Positions 8,706-17,059 of a stretch of DNA of 64,000 nt are shown one piece after another. How positions within the stretch are numbered: position 1 is the first letter of the stretch; each line of letters starts with the position of its first letter. This DNA comes from Chitinophagales bacterium. Lineage in GTDB: Bacteria; Bacteroidota; Bacteroidia; Chitinophagales; Saprospiraceae. The notes beneath the pieces are model-generated. The model had not been told where the DNA came from. It made no database searches and saw nothing but the letters and a program-made list of their open reading frames with translations. The DNA lies in the NCBI GenBank assembly GCA_013299105.1, contig JAAFJY010000025.1, positions 58,236-122,235 on the forward strand, given 5' to 3'. The translations under genes were made by a program, and so were the position numbers.

Positions 8706-10942
8706 ACCGCAGTATTCATTTTTTCGCTCAAAACGGAGTCGTAAATTTGCGCCCACTCGGCAATTGGACCGAAGTTTTCACCATCTACCACCACGTTTTT
8801 GCCTTTTACTTCGCCCACCTGGCTAAACGGCAGGTTGTGGTTGTTCAAGTAATCCAGTAGCGCTTCTTCTTTCTCTGGTGCCACAGCTACCAGGATGCGG
8901 CTCTGGCTTTCGCCAAAAAGATAGGCGTCCTTGCGGAAGTTGCTGTCAGTGTCCAATGTAAAGCCCAACTTGCGGGGCAAGCCCATTTCGACCAGAGCGG
9001 CAAACAAGCCCCCTTCTGAAATGTCATGCGCCGATTCAACCAACTTGCGGCGAATCAGTTTGCCTACATTCAATTGGATATGGAACTCCTCGTCCAGATC
9101 AAAATAGGGTGCGGGCGAATGCTGTACACCGTGTACGACGCGCAAGTACTCCGAGCAATTGATGTCATTTTGGGGGGTGCCCAACATGTAAATCTGATGG
9201 CCTTCTTTCTTGAAATCCATCGTCATCTTGTTTTTCACATCTTCTAACACCCCAAGCATCCCAATGGTTGGTGTGGGGAAAACGGGTTCAGTTTTGTCTT
9301 TGAACACCGATTGGTTGTAAAAGCTCACGTTGCCGCCAGTCACCGGAGTATCGAACTTGCGGCAGGCTTCGCCCATGCCTTTGATGGCTTGCACGAATTG
9401 CCAGTACACCTCAGGGTTTTTGGGGTTGCCAAAATTCAGGCAATTGGTGATGGCTACCGGAGTGCCCCCAGAGCAAGTAATGTTGCGCGCCGCTTCCGAC
9501 ACCGCGATCATCGCTCCTACAAATGGGTCCGCGTGTACATAGGCCGAGTTGCAATCTACGGTCAGGGCCAAGGCTTTATTGGTGCCTTTTACGCGCACCA
9601 ATGAGGCATCGGAAGGCTCGTTGGTACCCATGCTATTGGTGCGTACCATCGAGTCGTACTGCTCATAAATCCAGCGCTTGGAGACAATGTTGGGTGAAGC
9701 AAAAACTTGTTGGGCCGTTTTTTTCCAGTCCTTGGGCGCAGTGATGTTTTTGGAATGGAATTTTCCGACCTGCTCCAGATATTTAGGTCTTTGGTAATCA
9801 GGTTGGTACACTGGGGCACCACCGCCCAAAACCAAAGATTCCGCAGGCACTTCTGCTATCAGTTCGTCGTGGTGGTAAAACTCCAGTTTTCCAGTGTTGG
9901 TCACTTCGCCAATTTGAGCGCAGGCCAAATCCCATTTGTCAAACACTTCAAACAGCAAGTGTGCCTGCTCCTTGTGTGCTACAATCAACATGCGCTCTTG
10001 GCTTTCAGAGAGCAAAATCTCCCAGGCTTTCATGTTGGCTTGGCGAGTAGGTACTTTGGTGAGGTCAATTTTCATGCCTACACCGCCCTTGGCGCTCATT
10101 TCCGAAGTAGAGCAGGTGATGCCCGCTGCACCCATGTCTTGCATCCCTACGATGGCCCCCGTTTTGATGGCTTCGAGGGTCGCTTCCAGCAGTAGTTTTT
10201 CCTGAAAAGGGTCACCAACCTGTACGGCTGGTAGGTCTTCCGCAGAATCTTCGGTCAGGTCAGCCGAGGCGAAGGTTGCCCCGTGAATGCCGTCTTTACC
10301 CGTAGCCGATCCTACGATGAATACCGGGTTTCCTTCTCCTTCAGCGATTGCTGAAACGGTATGGCCTACGCGTACAATGCCCACCGACATGGCATTGACC
10401 AAGATATTTTGGTTGTAACAATCGTTGAAGTATACTTCACCGCCTACCGTAGGCACGCCAAAGGAATTGCCATAGTCACCGATGCCCTTTACCACCCCTT
10501 TTACCAAGTGACGGGTATGCGCTGAATCGAGGTTGCCAAAACGCAGGGAGTTCAACGCAGCGATGGGGCGAGCGCCCATCGTGAAAATATCGCGGTGAAT
10601 CCCCCCCACGCCGGTAGCTGCACCTTGATAAGGCTCAATGGCTGAAGGGTGGTTGTGCGATTCAATTTTAAATGCACAGGCCAGGCCGTCGCCGATGTCT
10701 ACCAAGCCTGCATTTTCTTCACCTGCGCCTACGAGCAAACGGCGACCAGTACGCGGCAGCGTTTTGAGCCAGTGGATCGAGTGCTTGTAAGAGCAGTGCT
10801 CGGACCACATCACCGAGTAAATGCTCAGTTCCGTAAAATTGGGCGTTCGCCCCATGACTTGAACGATGCGATTGAATTCATCCGCGGTCAGGCCAAGGTT
10901 TTGTGCCACTTGGGGCGTAATTTCCGGTTCGGCGTGTTGCAT
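8693..10942 (-). CDS. purL: phosphoribosylformylglycinamidine synthase subunit PurL
   Basis: 749 residues from the ATG at 10942 ([19 protein letters not shown]); a longer open frame upstream lacks family similarity. It has the AIR-synthase-type double fold. Motifs include [53 protein letters not shown] and GNVSFYNQS. The length fits the small PurL that works with separate PurQ and PurS to convert FGAR to FGAM in purine synthesis. A TACCTTTG box on the minus strand (10991-10998) may be its -7 element. The last residues (EPV) and the stop come from the family C element at 8543-8705. Confidence 0.96.
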   Translation of the reverse strand: MQHAEPEITPQVAQNLGLTADEFNRIVQVMGRTPNFTELSIYSVMWSEHCSYKHSIHWLKTLPRTGRRLLVGAGEENAGLVDIGDGLACAFKIESHNHPSAIEPYQGAATGVGGIHRDIFTMGARPIAALNSLRFGNLDSAHTRHLVKGVVKGIGDYGNSFGVPTVGGEVYFNDCYNQNILVNAMSVGIVRVGHTVSAIAEGEGNPVFIVGSATGKDGIHGATFASADLTEDSAEDLPAVQVGDPFQEKLLLEATLEAIKTGAIVGMQDMGAAGITCSTSEMSAKGGVGMKIDLTKVPTRQANMKAWEILLSESQERMLIVAHKEQAHLLFEVFDKWDLACAQIGEVTNTGKLEFYHHDELIAEVPAESLVLGGGAPVYQPDYQRPKYLEQVGKFHSKNITAPKDWKKTAQQVFASPNIVSKRWIYEQYDSMVRTNSMGTNEPSDASLVRVKGTNKALALTVDCNSAYVHADPFVGAMIAVSEAARNITCSGGTPVAITNCLNFGNPKNPEVYWQFVQAIKGMGEACRKFDTPVTGGNVSFYNQSVFKDKTEPVFPTPTIGMLGVLEDVKNKMTMDFKKEGHQIYMLGTPQNDINCSEYLRVVHGVQHSPAPYFDLDEEFHIQLNVGKLIRRKLVESAHDISEGGLFAALVEMGLPRKLGFTLDTDSNFRKDAYLFGESQSRILVAVAPEKEEALLDYLNNHNLPFSQVGEVKGKNVVVDGENFGPIAEWAQIYDSVLSEKMNTAVEPV

Positions 10943-10998
10943 TGTGTCTTTGCTTGTTTGGAAAGCAAGGGACTGTCCCCTTAAAAAACGCAAAGGTA

Positions 10999-11194
10999 AG
11001 ATTTTTGGGCTAAGATTGATGGCAGGAAAGCTGGAAAAGTTGAGGGCGTTGAGAAGTCGCGGAATTGAGCAGCTGAGGAGAGAAAGGGGCAACAGGTTTT
11101 AGTTTCGAGGATCAAAATCATCTTGGGAATTCTATAATCCCTGAAAACTTCGGAGTAAAGCGGTTTTAACAATCAAGCGGGGCTTTTTTGTCTA
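10999..11194. other. intergenic sequence upstream of purL
   Basis: No gene or clear structure is seen. Together with the family A element and 11489-11654 it makes up a 700-bp gene-free gap. Confidence 0.5.
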
Positions 11195-11488
11195 AGTAAT
11201 GGTTCAAAAATAAACCTTACCAATTTTTTAATTGCCAGTTGTCAACGTCATGGTCAACGTCGTGCTGGAAATCCGCAAGAATGGGTGTGGAGTGTGCAAG
11301 TGTGAGTTCGGGTGTGGGAGCTTCGTGCTTTTACTTTTGTCTCCGATCACTTGAAAACGGGATTTTCTCACACTCACACCCAAACAAACACACCCAAACT
11401 CAATTTTATCCGTGTTCCCAACCAGCACCGCGTGAGCGGGGCAACGCAGTTGCGATTTGGGAAGGTTTATTCGTGGCTTGTCAATAAC
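11195..11488 (-). mobile_element. family A MITE-like element, copy 1
   Basis: About 290 bp, an inverted copy of 44062-44357 with long identical internal stretches. Core inverted repeats lie at 11209-11223 (AATAAACCTTACCAA) and 11457-11471 (one mismatch). The interior is rich in GTGTGAG and CACACCC runs. No coding frame is credible. Confidence 0.75.
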
Positions 11489-11654
11489 GGCTCGTGCAAT
11501 CATCTATTTAGAATGGAAATTGATCCATTTTTTATACCCTTGAATGCATTTTGAGACTTTACGTTGCACGGTCAAAAATGCTCCATATTCAACATAAAAA
11601 TCACAAAAGTATCAGCTACAGAAACTTCTTGCTCTTCTCCACTCCTCAACTAAA

Positions 11655-14345
11655 TCAAAATTCCAGCACATAACTAAACCCAGGCAAGATGGGCAACAAA
11701 TACACCGAAATCACTTCGTTTTCACGGGAGTTGCCGGTACTGCCTGCCACCGGACGATTGACGATTTTGTAATAAAGTGGATTGCGGCGGTTGTAGGCAT
11801 TGTAAATCGAAATTTGCAGGTCGTGGCGGACTTTTTTGTCTTGGCCAAAATGGAAATTCGCGGCCAGGTCCAAGCGGTGGTATGGGGGCATCCGGCGGCC
11901 ATTTTTAGGACCAAAAGTGGTCACATCAATTGGATTGGGCGTTTCTCCAGGAATGAGAAAAGTGAACTTGGATTGCGGTGCACTAAAGGCCAAACCCGAA
12001 CCATAAACCCAAGTTGCCGAAAAATCGACTTTGGGTGATACTTTCCATTGGCCGTTGATTTTCAGATCGTGCCGATGGTCATAGCGGAAAGGATAAGGTC
12101 TTCCGAGGTTGATTTTAGGGAAAGTACGCTCGGTTTCAGCGAAACTATACGAAACAAAACCACTGATTTTTTCACCACTTTTGCGCAGCAAGAAATCCAA
12201 GCCAGTTGCCTTGCCCTTGCCAATAGTTACGTTGCGTTCCCAGTCATCGAGAAAGCCTGCACCTTCTGAATAACTGATCAGGTTTTGCATTTTTTTGTGG
12301 TACAATTCAATGCCCATTTCCCAGTTTTTCCCGATCTTATGATCGTAACCCAGGGTGCTTTGCCAAGCTATTCCAGGACGGATAGCTCCCGTAGAAGGCA
12401 CCCACAAATCCGTAGGCAGTCCAATATTGGCCCCCGTCAATAGGTGTAAAAACTGCGCCATTCGCGAAAAGGAAGCCTTCAAGCGGTTTTTTTCACCCAA
12501 ACGGTAAAAAGTAGCCAGGCGGGGCTCCAAGCTGGAATGTATTTTTCCATCAACGGCCCAAGCCGACCAGTTGAAGCCATAATCAATGCGTAGATTGTTA
12601 TTGGGCCTCCATTCATCTTCGGCATAAAGCGACCAACCTTGGGTGCGGATGCGCCTGCTCACTGGCTCACGGCCTTCAATTTCATCCTTGAACTCTTCTG
12701 AATATTCACGGATGCCTGGCACAAAGATATTTTGCTGTACCCTCCCTCCAAAACGCACATAATGCTGTGGAGAAAGAGACCAATGAAAGTCACTCCTTAA
12801 ACCAAAATCCTGGATGCGAGAGCGATAGCCCCCATCAAAAGTGGAGTAACTGTACCATCCATTGGGCGCTAAAAGCCGCAAGGTATCACGTGAAGACGAT
12901 CCAATTTCTACCCGCAGTTCACTGAAAGTCAGGGTAGTGTTGCTGAATAACTTGTTGTTGTGCATACGGTTCCAGCGAAAAGCGCCGCCCGTGTTTTTCC
13001 AGGTCAAAAACTCCCGGTAGCTGCTGTACAGTCGATATGCACCCAAAAGACCATTCTGGTCGCGCAGCAAAAGGGTATCTGCTTGGTAGCCTCCGTTGCT
13101 GAACCGATCCAGCCCCTGAAAAAAGCTCAGGTAGATTCTGTTGCGGGGCGAGAGCTCGGCATTGAATTTTGCATTGAAATCATAAAACCCATAACCAGTT
13201 TCCCCTTTTTCATTGTGGCCTGCCTTGTAATTTTGTGAATAGGGTTTCATCAGCCAATTAAGGGTGGAAAAGCGCCCAGACACGAGCAGTGAACTCTTGT
13301 CTTTCACAATCGGCCCTTCGAGAGTCAAGCGGCTGGAAATAAGTCCTATACTGCCCGATCCTTCCCAAAAATGTTTGTTGCCATCGCGGGTGCGGATGTC
13401 TAAAACAGAGGACAACCGCCCGGCATACCGAGCTGGAAAAGCCCCTTTGAGCAATTCCGCCGACTTGATGATGTCGCTATTGAAAATGGAAAGCACCCCG
13501 GCTGCGTGATTGGTGTTGTACATCGGCACATCATCAATGATGACCAGGTTTTGACCAGCTTCACCGCCCCGTACAAAAAAGCCACCGATGCCATCAGGGC
13601 CCGCTTGTACCCCTGGCATGAGCTGAATGGCGCGTACCAAATCGCTTTCGCCTGCCAATTTGGGCAGCCTGTCAATTTGGGTCAAATCCAATCCATTGCC
13701 ATAAAAATCATCTCCTTGCAGGTGTGACCTGGCCACTACCCCACGTACTACTACAGAGTCTAGCAAGAGTTGATCCTTGAGTTTGAAAGTCAAAAAAGTA
13801 TCCCTGCGAAGCTTCAAAGGCAAGTTGATTGGGGTTTGGCCCAAGTAAGAAATTTGTAACTGAACTGCCCCCAGAGGCAAACTCAGGCTGTAAAACCCAA
13901 ATTCGTTGCTCAAAGCCCCCAGTCCTGATCGTACATCAAAGATGGTGGCCTGAATGAGGCGCTCGCCAGAGGTTTGGCTTTCAACGTAACCACTGATGCG
14001 AATGGGTTTCGGAACTGCTGGAGGGGTGGTGACGAGTGCGGTGCTTTTTACCAAAACCAATTGACCATTGGACCAGCGATAAGTGAGGTTGGTATTGGTC
14101 AGGAGGTCGTTCAAAATCTTGTGTACGGGAGTACGCACCCAAGAGCCCGTGATGGTTGTGCTGGGCAAAAGGCTATTGCTGTAAACGAGATCAAGTTGGG
14201 CCATTTTGGCCAAGTCTTCCAAAGCAGCGTCCAAGGGTTTTCGGGTAAAAGAAATGCTCATCTCTTTTTCCAACGCCGTTTGATTTTGAGCGTATGAAAC
14301 CACAAAGCCAAACAAGGACAATGCTAAGGTAAACAATAGCCTCAT
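11655..14345 (-). CDS. TonB-dependent outer membrane receptor with STN and regulatory domains
   Basis: 896 residues. The order is: signal peptide (MRLLFTLALSLFGFVVSYAQ); STN domain (about 30-105); carboxypeptidase-regulatory-like domain (about 115-200, IRISGYVESQTSGERLIQAT); plug with DLVRAIQLMPGVQAGPDG, FFVRGGEAGQNLVIID and ALLKGAFPARYAG-like features (about 215-330); then a 22-strand barrel ending in an aromatic (VLEF). The plug resembles receptors usually annotated as iron or outer-membrane receptors. An STN domain suggests signalling, but no fecR or sigma gene is adjacent. The substrate is unknown. Confidence 0.9.
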   Translation of the reverse strand: MRLLFTLALSLFGFVVSYAQNQTALEKEMSISFTRKPLDAALEDLAKMAQLDLVYSNSLLPSTTITGSWVRTPVHKILNDLLTNTNLTYRWSNGQLVLVKSTALVTTPPAVPKPIRISGYVESQTSGERLIQATIFDVRSGLGALSNEFGFYSLSLPLGAVQLQISYLGQTPINLPLKLRRDTFLTFKLKDQLLLDSVVVRGVVARSHLQGDDFYGNGLDLTQIDRLPKLAGESDLVRAIQLMPGVQAGPDGIGGFFVRGGEAGQNLVIIDDVPMYNTNHAAGVLSIFNSDIIKSAELLKGAFPARYAGRLSSVLDIRTRDGNKHFWEGSGSIGLISSRLTLEGPIVKDKSSLLVSGRFSTLNWLMKPYSQNYKAGHNEKGETGYGFYDFNAKFNAELSPRNRIYLSFFQGLDRFSNGGYQADTLLLRDQNGLLGAYRLYSSYREFLTWKNTGGAFRWNRMHNNKLFSNTTLTFSELRVEIGSSSRDTLRLLAPNGWYSYSTFDGGYRSRIQDFGLRSDFHWSLSPQHYVRFGGRVQQNIFVPGIREYSEEFKDEIEGREPVSRRIRTQGWSLYAEDEWRPNNNLRIDYGFNWSAWAVDGKIHSSLEPRLATFYRLGEKNRLKASFSRMAQFLHLLTGANIGLPTDLWVPSTGAIRPGIAWQSTLGYDHKIGKNWEMGIELYHKKMQNLISYSEGAGFLDDWERNVTIGKGKATGLDFLLRKSGEKISGFVSYSFAETERTFPKINLGRPYPFRYDHRHDLKINGQWKVSPKVDFSATWVYGSGLAFSAPQSKFTFLIPGETPNPIDVTTFGPKNGRRMPPYHRLDLAANFHFGQDKKVRHDLQISIYNAYNRRNPLYYKIVNRPVAGSTGNSRENEVISVYLLPILPGFSYVLEF

Positions 14346-14503
14346 GTGCCAATCAAAGTTTGGGGAGCACGTTTTACTTTGAGAATTTGATCGTGGGTGC
14401 CAGCCTACGTTTTACAAAGGTGCTCATAAATAGATGCTTGCACTAGTGTTTTGGTCAAATATCCAGACAAACAGACGACAAAAAGCAATTCGCAGTTGGG
14501 TTA

Positions 14504-14649
14504 GGGAGCGTAAAAAAATAAGATGGACAGGTTTGGGTTTAGTGAAAAAAGGTCACTACCAGTTTAAGCAACTGGATGAAAGGAAGTTGTGTTCTTTTTT
14601 TGCTAAACCTCAAAAGCAAATATGGCCACATTATTTTAGCTCAAATACT
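14504..14649 (+). mobile_element. family B MITE-like element, copy 1
   Basis: 146 bp with ends GGGAGCGTAAAAAAATAAG and AGCTCAAATACT, the inner parts forming an imperfect inverted repeat (AAAATAAGGTGG type). Nearly identical copies lie at 15311-15444 and 46232-46375, with a truncated one at 63158-63254. It lies 160 bp upstream of the small-RNA cluster, in the same orientation as copy 2 on the other side. Confidence 0.72.
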
Positions 14650-14809
14650 TAAATACGCCTTTCTAAGCACTAAAACTAAAAAAAGTTCAAATAAATTTCT
14701 CCAGCGGGAACTTTTCACCCCCATTTTCACCTTGTATATGACATATGTTATTTTGCAACAAAATTGAGCTGCGAAAAAGCAGTTCAGAAATTTAAAAACA
14801 TTACATCAT

Positions 14810-14888
14810 GGCACGCACCACAAGTAATCAACTCCCAAAGCCGCAAACAGGCCATCAAGCCTGGTTTGATGAGCGGGGAGCGCGTGCC
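14810..14888 (+). ncRNA. structured RNA candidate upstream of TROVE gene
   Basis: A 7-bp closing helix (GGCACGC 14810-14816 with GCGTGCC 14882-14888) encloses nested helices: CTCC/GGAG (14832-14835 with 14877-14880), CCGC/GCGG (14841-14844 with 14873-14876) and CAGGC/GCCTG (14848-14852 with 14859-14863). Downstream, 14911-14950 shows weak similarity to the D-arm and anticodon region of the tRNA-Glu-like sequence, suggesting a decayed duplicate. A 34-codon frame starting at 14808 also crosses it. The fold is seen in the sequence; expression is unproven. Confidence 0.4.
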
Positions 14889-14953
14889 AGGCGGGTACCA
14901 CTCCGGTCATAAAGGCTTGAGTGCCGCTTAAAGTTACGCATTAAACAAGAATA

Positions 14954-15030
14954 CGATAGTAGTGAGCATTTGCGATACTTCGCTTAGGACGTAAACCCAT
15001 CGCAATTCATTTTTCTCTATCGTTTTTTTT
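14954..15030 (+). ncRNA. Y-RNA-like small RNA, diverged paralogue
   Basis: The ends pair perfectly (CGATAG 14954-14959 with CTATCG 15017-15022) and a run of eight T follows, as expected for a terminated small RNA with closed ends. An inner helix is TTGCGAT/ATCGCAA (14970-14976 with 14999-15005). The segment AGTAGTGAG...TACTTCGCT and a later TCGCA...TTCA block match the 5' part of the RNA at 15142-15281 at a pitch of about 190 bp. I infer a tandem duplicate that has lost its tRNA-like features. An outer ACGCA/TGCGT pair (14936-14940 with 15054-15058) could extend it. Confidence 0.5.
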
Positions 15031-15068
15031 CGATCATCTCCGCCTTTTACAGTTGCGTTTTTCTCATT

Positions 15069-15141
15069 GCCCCTGAAGACAAACAGGTTGAGTCACTGCG
15101 CTTTCAATGCAGAGAAACGGGTTCAAGCCCCGTCGGGAGTA
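15069..15141 (+). tRNA. tRNA-Glu(UUC)-like sequence
   Basis: A linear cloverleaf can be drawn. The acceptor GCCCCTG/CGGGAGT has two G-U pairs and one C-A mismatch. The D-arm is GAC/GTC with GG in the loop. The anticodon arm is CTGCG-CTTTCAA-TGCAG (anticodon TTC), and the T-arm is ACGGG-TTCAAGC-CCCGT. Position 8 is A, not U, and the acceptor is imperfect, so it may be decayed or a tRNA mimic. Its last base directly precedes the Y-RNA-like transcript, so tRNA 3' processing could release that RNA's 5' end (inference). Confidence 0.6.
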
Positions 15142-15281
15142 CAAAGCAGTAGTGAGTACACGGGTTACTTCGCTCCTAATCCGGGTGTCGCAGGTTCAAT
15201 TCCTGCTTTGCAAAAAACTTGCAAATAGCTCAGTGGTAGAGCACCGGAAGAAAAATACCTTGTACAGTTTTCTCTGTTTTT
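15142..15281 (+). ncRNA. YrlA-type Y RNA candidate with circularly permuted tRNA module
   Basis: The 3' half of a tRNA precedes its 5' half. In order: anticodon-stem 3' strand TCCGG (15180-15184), variable GTGTC, T-arm GCAGG-TTCAATT-CCTGC (15190-15206), acceptor 3' strand TTTGCAA (15207-15213), A, a 4-base link, acceptor 5' strand TTGCAAA (15219-15225), TA, D-arm GCTC-AGTGGTA-GAGC (15228-15242), A, anticodon-stem 5' strand CCGGA (15244-15248). All helices are perfect, and U8, A14, G15-C48, G18G19 and TTCAA are kept. The flanks pair too: GTACA/TGTAC (15156-15160 with 15261-15265) and AAAGCAG/CTGTTTT (15143-15149 with 15274-15280), then U-rich sequence. Bacterial YrlA RNAs bound by Rsr/TROVE proteins are known tRNA mimics, and a TROVE gene follows. 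The exact ends are inferred. Confidence 0.72.
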
Positions 15282-15310
15282 CATAAATTTTTTTCTCACC
15301 AAACCCCTGT

Positions 15311-15444
15311 GGGAGCGTAAAAAAATAAGGTGGACGGATTTGGGTTTAGTGAAAAAAGATAAGCAACTGGATGAAAGGAAGTTGTGTTCTTTTTTTGCTA
15401 AACCTCAAAAGCAAATATGGCCACCTTATTTTAGCTCAAATACT
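15311..15444 (+). mobile_element. family B MITE-like element, copy 2
   Basis: 134 bp, near-identical to 14504-14649 but lacking a 12-base block (GGTCACTACCAG). It ends 8 bp before the ATG of the TROVE gene, so the whole leader of that gene apart from GTATAATC is element-derived. No clear Bacteroidota -7 box or purine-rich ribosome site is seen between it and the start. Confidence 0.75.
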
Positions 15445-15452
15445 GTATAATC

Positions 15453-16919
15453 ATGTCAATCTTTAACCTGAAAAACAAGCAAAACAAAACGACCAACCGT
15501 GCCGGAGGCGAAGCTTATGTTCAAACGCCAGAAATGCAGTTGGTGTCCATTTTGCTGACTTCCTTCGTGCAGGATCAGTTCTACCGTAGCGCTAAAAATA
15601 CGCTGGAAGAACTGAACGCTTTGATCGCCCAAGTGGAGCCAGAATTTGCCGCCAAAGCTGCTGTTTTTGCCCGCAATGAGTATGGTATGCGTTCGATTTC
15701 TCACGCTTTGGCTGCCGAATTGGCCGCTACGGCCAGTGGTACGAGTTGGGGTAAGGCTTTTTACAACAAAATTGTACGCCGCCCAGACGACATGCTGGAA
15801 ATTGCCGCCGCCTACCGCAGCAAAGGGGGTAAAAACCTGAGCAACGCCATGAAAAAAGGCTTTGCCGAGGCTTTTGACCGCTTTGATGCTTACCAATTGG
15901 CCAAATACCGGGGCGAAGGCAAGGCTTTCAAACTGGTTGACTTGGTGAACCTGGTACACCCAGTAGGCAACGACCGCAATGCCGAAGCCCTGAAGCAACT
16001 GGTGAACGACGCCCTGCGCAGCACCGAAACCTGGGAAGCCAAGTTGAGCGCCACTGGCCAACAGACTACGGATGAAGATACCAAAGCCGAAATGAAGGCC
16101 GAGGCTTGGGCTGAATTGCTGGAAAACGGCAAGTTGGGCTACCTCGCTTTGCTGCGCAACCTGCGCAACCTGGCCGAACAAGCCCCTGGCTCGATGCCGC
16201 TGGTGGTCAAAGCGTTGACCAATCGAGAAGCCATCAAAAAATCTTTGGTGATGCCTTTTCAAATCATGGTAGCCATGGACGCCATCCAGGTTGCTGATTC
16301 GAAAAACAGCCGTGAAATCGAAAATGCCCTGAGCGATGCCCTGGAGATTTCGCTGGACAACGTTCCGCGTTTTGCAGGGCGCACCCTGGTGGTTTTGGAC
16401 GACTCTGGCTCAATGTCTATGCAGGCCAACGCCAAGGCTTTTGGCTCACGTTCTTGCATCTCTTTGGGGGCTGCATTTGCTGCCGCCTTGTTCAAGTCGA
16501 ACGATGCCGACCTGATGCGCTTCTCGGATGATGCCAGCTACATCAAGGCCAACAGCCGCGATTCGATGATGAGCATTACCCAGGCTTTGATTGAGCGGGC
16601 AAAATGTGGTGGAACGAACTTCCACGCCATTTTTGAAAAAGCCAATCAAGCCTACGACCGCATCATCATCCTGTCGGATATGCAAGGCTGGATCGGTCAC
16701 TACTCGCCAAACGAAACGTTCAACAAGTATTGCCAACGCTACGGCGTGAAGCCTTACGTGTACTCGTTCGACCTGGCGGGCTATGGAACCATGCAATTGC
16801 CAGACTCGAAAGTGTTCTGCCTGGCTGGTTTTAGCGACAAAGTGTTCGATCTGATGCAAATGCTGGAGGCGGACCACCACGCACTGATCAATACGATTAA
16901 AGCCCAACAATGGGCATAA
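15453..16919 (+). CDS. TROVE-domain RNA-binding protein (Ro60/Rsr-like)
   Basis: 488 residues, typical for Ro orthologues. The TROVE HEAT-repeat ring spans about 15-300 (YVQTPEMQLVSILLTSFVQDQFY, ARNEYGMRSISHALAAELA, VNLVHP). A C-terminal von Willebrand A domain carries the MIDAS motif DDSGSMS (about 316-322), CGGTNFHAIFEKA and IILSDMQGW. Ro/Rsr proteins bind Y RNAs and misfolded RNAs and, with PNPase, shape RNA decay and rRNA maturation. Small RNAs with Y-RNA and tRNA-mimic features lie directly upstream on the same strand, which strongly supports a working Ro-Y RNA pair. No rtcB or rtcA is adjacent. A terminator follows. Confidence 0.95.
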   Translation: MSIFNLKNKQNKTTNRAGGEAYVQTPEMQLVSILLTSFVQDQFYRSAKNTLEELNALIAQVEPEFAAKAAVFARNEYGMRSISHALAAELAATASGTSWGKAFYNKIVRRPDDMLEIAAAYRSKGGKNLSNAMKKGFAEAFDRFDAYQLAKYRGEGKAFKLVDLVNLVHPVGNDRNAEALKQLVNDALRSTETWEAKLSATGQQTTDEDTKAEMKAEAWAELLENGKLGYLALLRNLRNLAEQAPGSMPLVVKALTNREAIKKSLVMPFQIMVAMDAIQVADSKNSREIENALSDALEISLDNVPRFAGRTLVVLDDSGSMSMQANAKAFGSRSCISLGAAFAAALFKSNDADLMRFSDDASYIKANSRDSMMSITQALIERAKCGGTNFHAIFEKANQAYDRIIILSDMQGWIGHYSPNETFNKYCQRYGVKPYVYSFDLAGYGTMQLPDSKVFCLAGFSDKVFDLMQMLEADHHALINTIKAQQWA

Positions 16920-16953
16920 GATTTAGAGTTTCAGGCTATTCAAGCGACGATTG

Positions 16954-16989
16954 AGCCCTGCTTGCCTTTGGTGAGTGGGGCTTTTTTTG
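16954..16989 (+). terminator. terminator after the TROVE gene
   Basis: AGCCC (16954-16958) pairs with GGGCT (16978-16982), with weaker pairing inside, followed by a run of seven T. It lies 35 bp after the stop codon. Confidence 0.7.
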
Positions 16990-17059
16990 AGGTGCAATTC
17001 TTGTCAAGCTTTGGCCTGAAATGATTTGGGGGCTTGCTGGGAAGCTTGGTTTTTTATAG

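Noticed and set aside
11228..11503. Frames of 80-110 codons at 11.2 kb and 44.0 kb with similar translations
   Set aside because: They are similar only because both lie in family A repeats; the frame is not preserved in the relics and there is no start context.
14808..14912. A 34-codon frame starting ATGGCACGC inside the RNA cluster
   Set aside because: No ribosome site or similarity; the sequence is better explained by the nested RNA helices at 14810-14888. Kept only as an alternative.
15180..15250. Two unrelated decayed tRNA pieces, or a permuted tmRNA
   Set aside because: The two halves are complementary in acceptor and anticodon stems and lack any substitutions at conserved sites, so independent decay is unlikely. 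The acceptor is not the Ala-type GGGGC/U expected for tmRNA and there is no tag reading frame.
15456..16262. Long antisense frame (268 codons) opposite the TROVE gene
   Set aside because: It is a codon-bias shadow of the strong TROVE coding frame. A similar antisense shadow opposite recQ (55619-56608) was rejected for the same reason.
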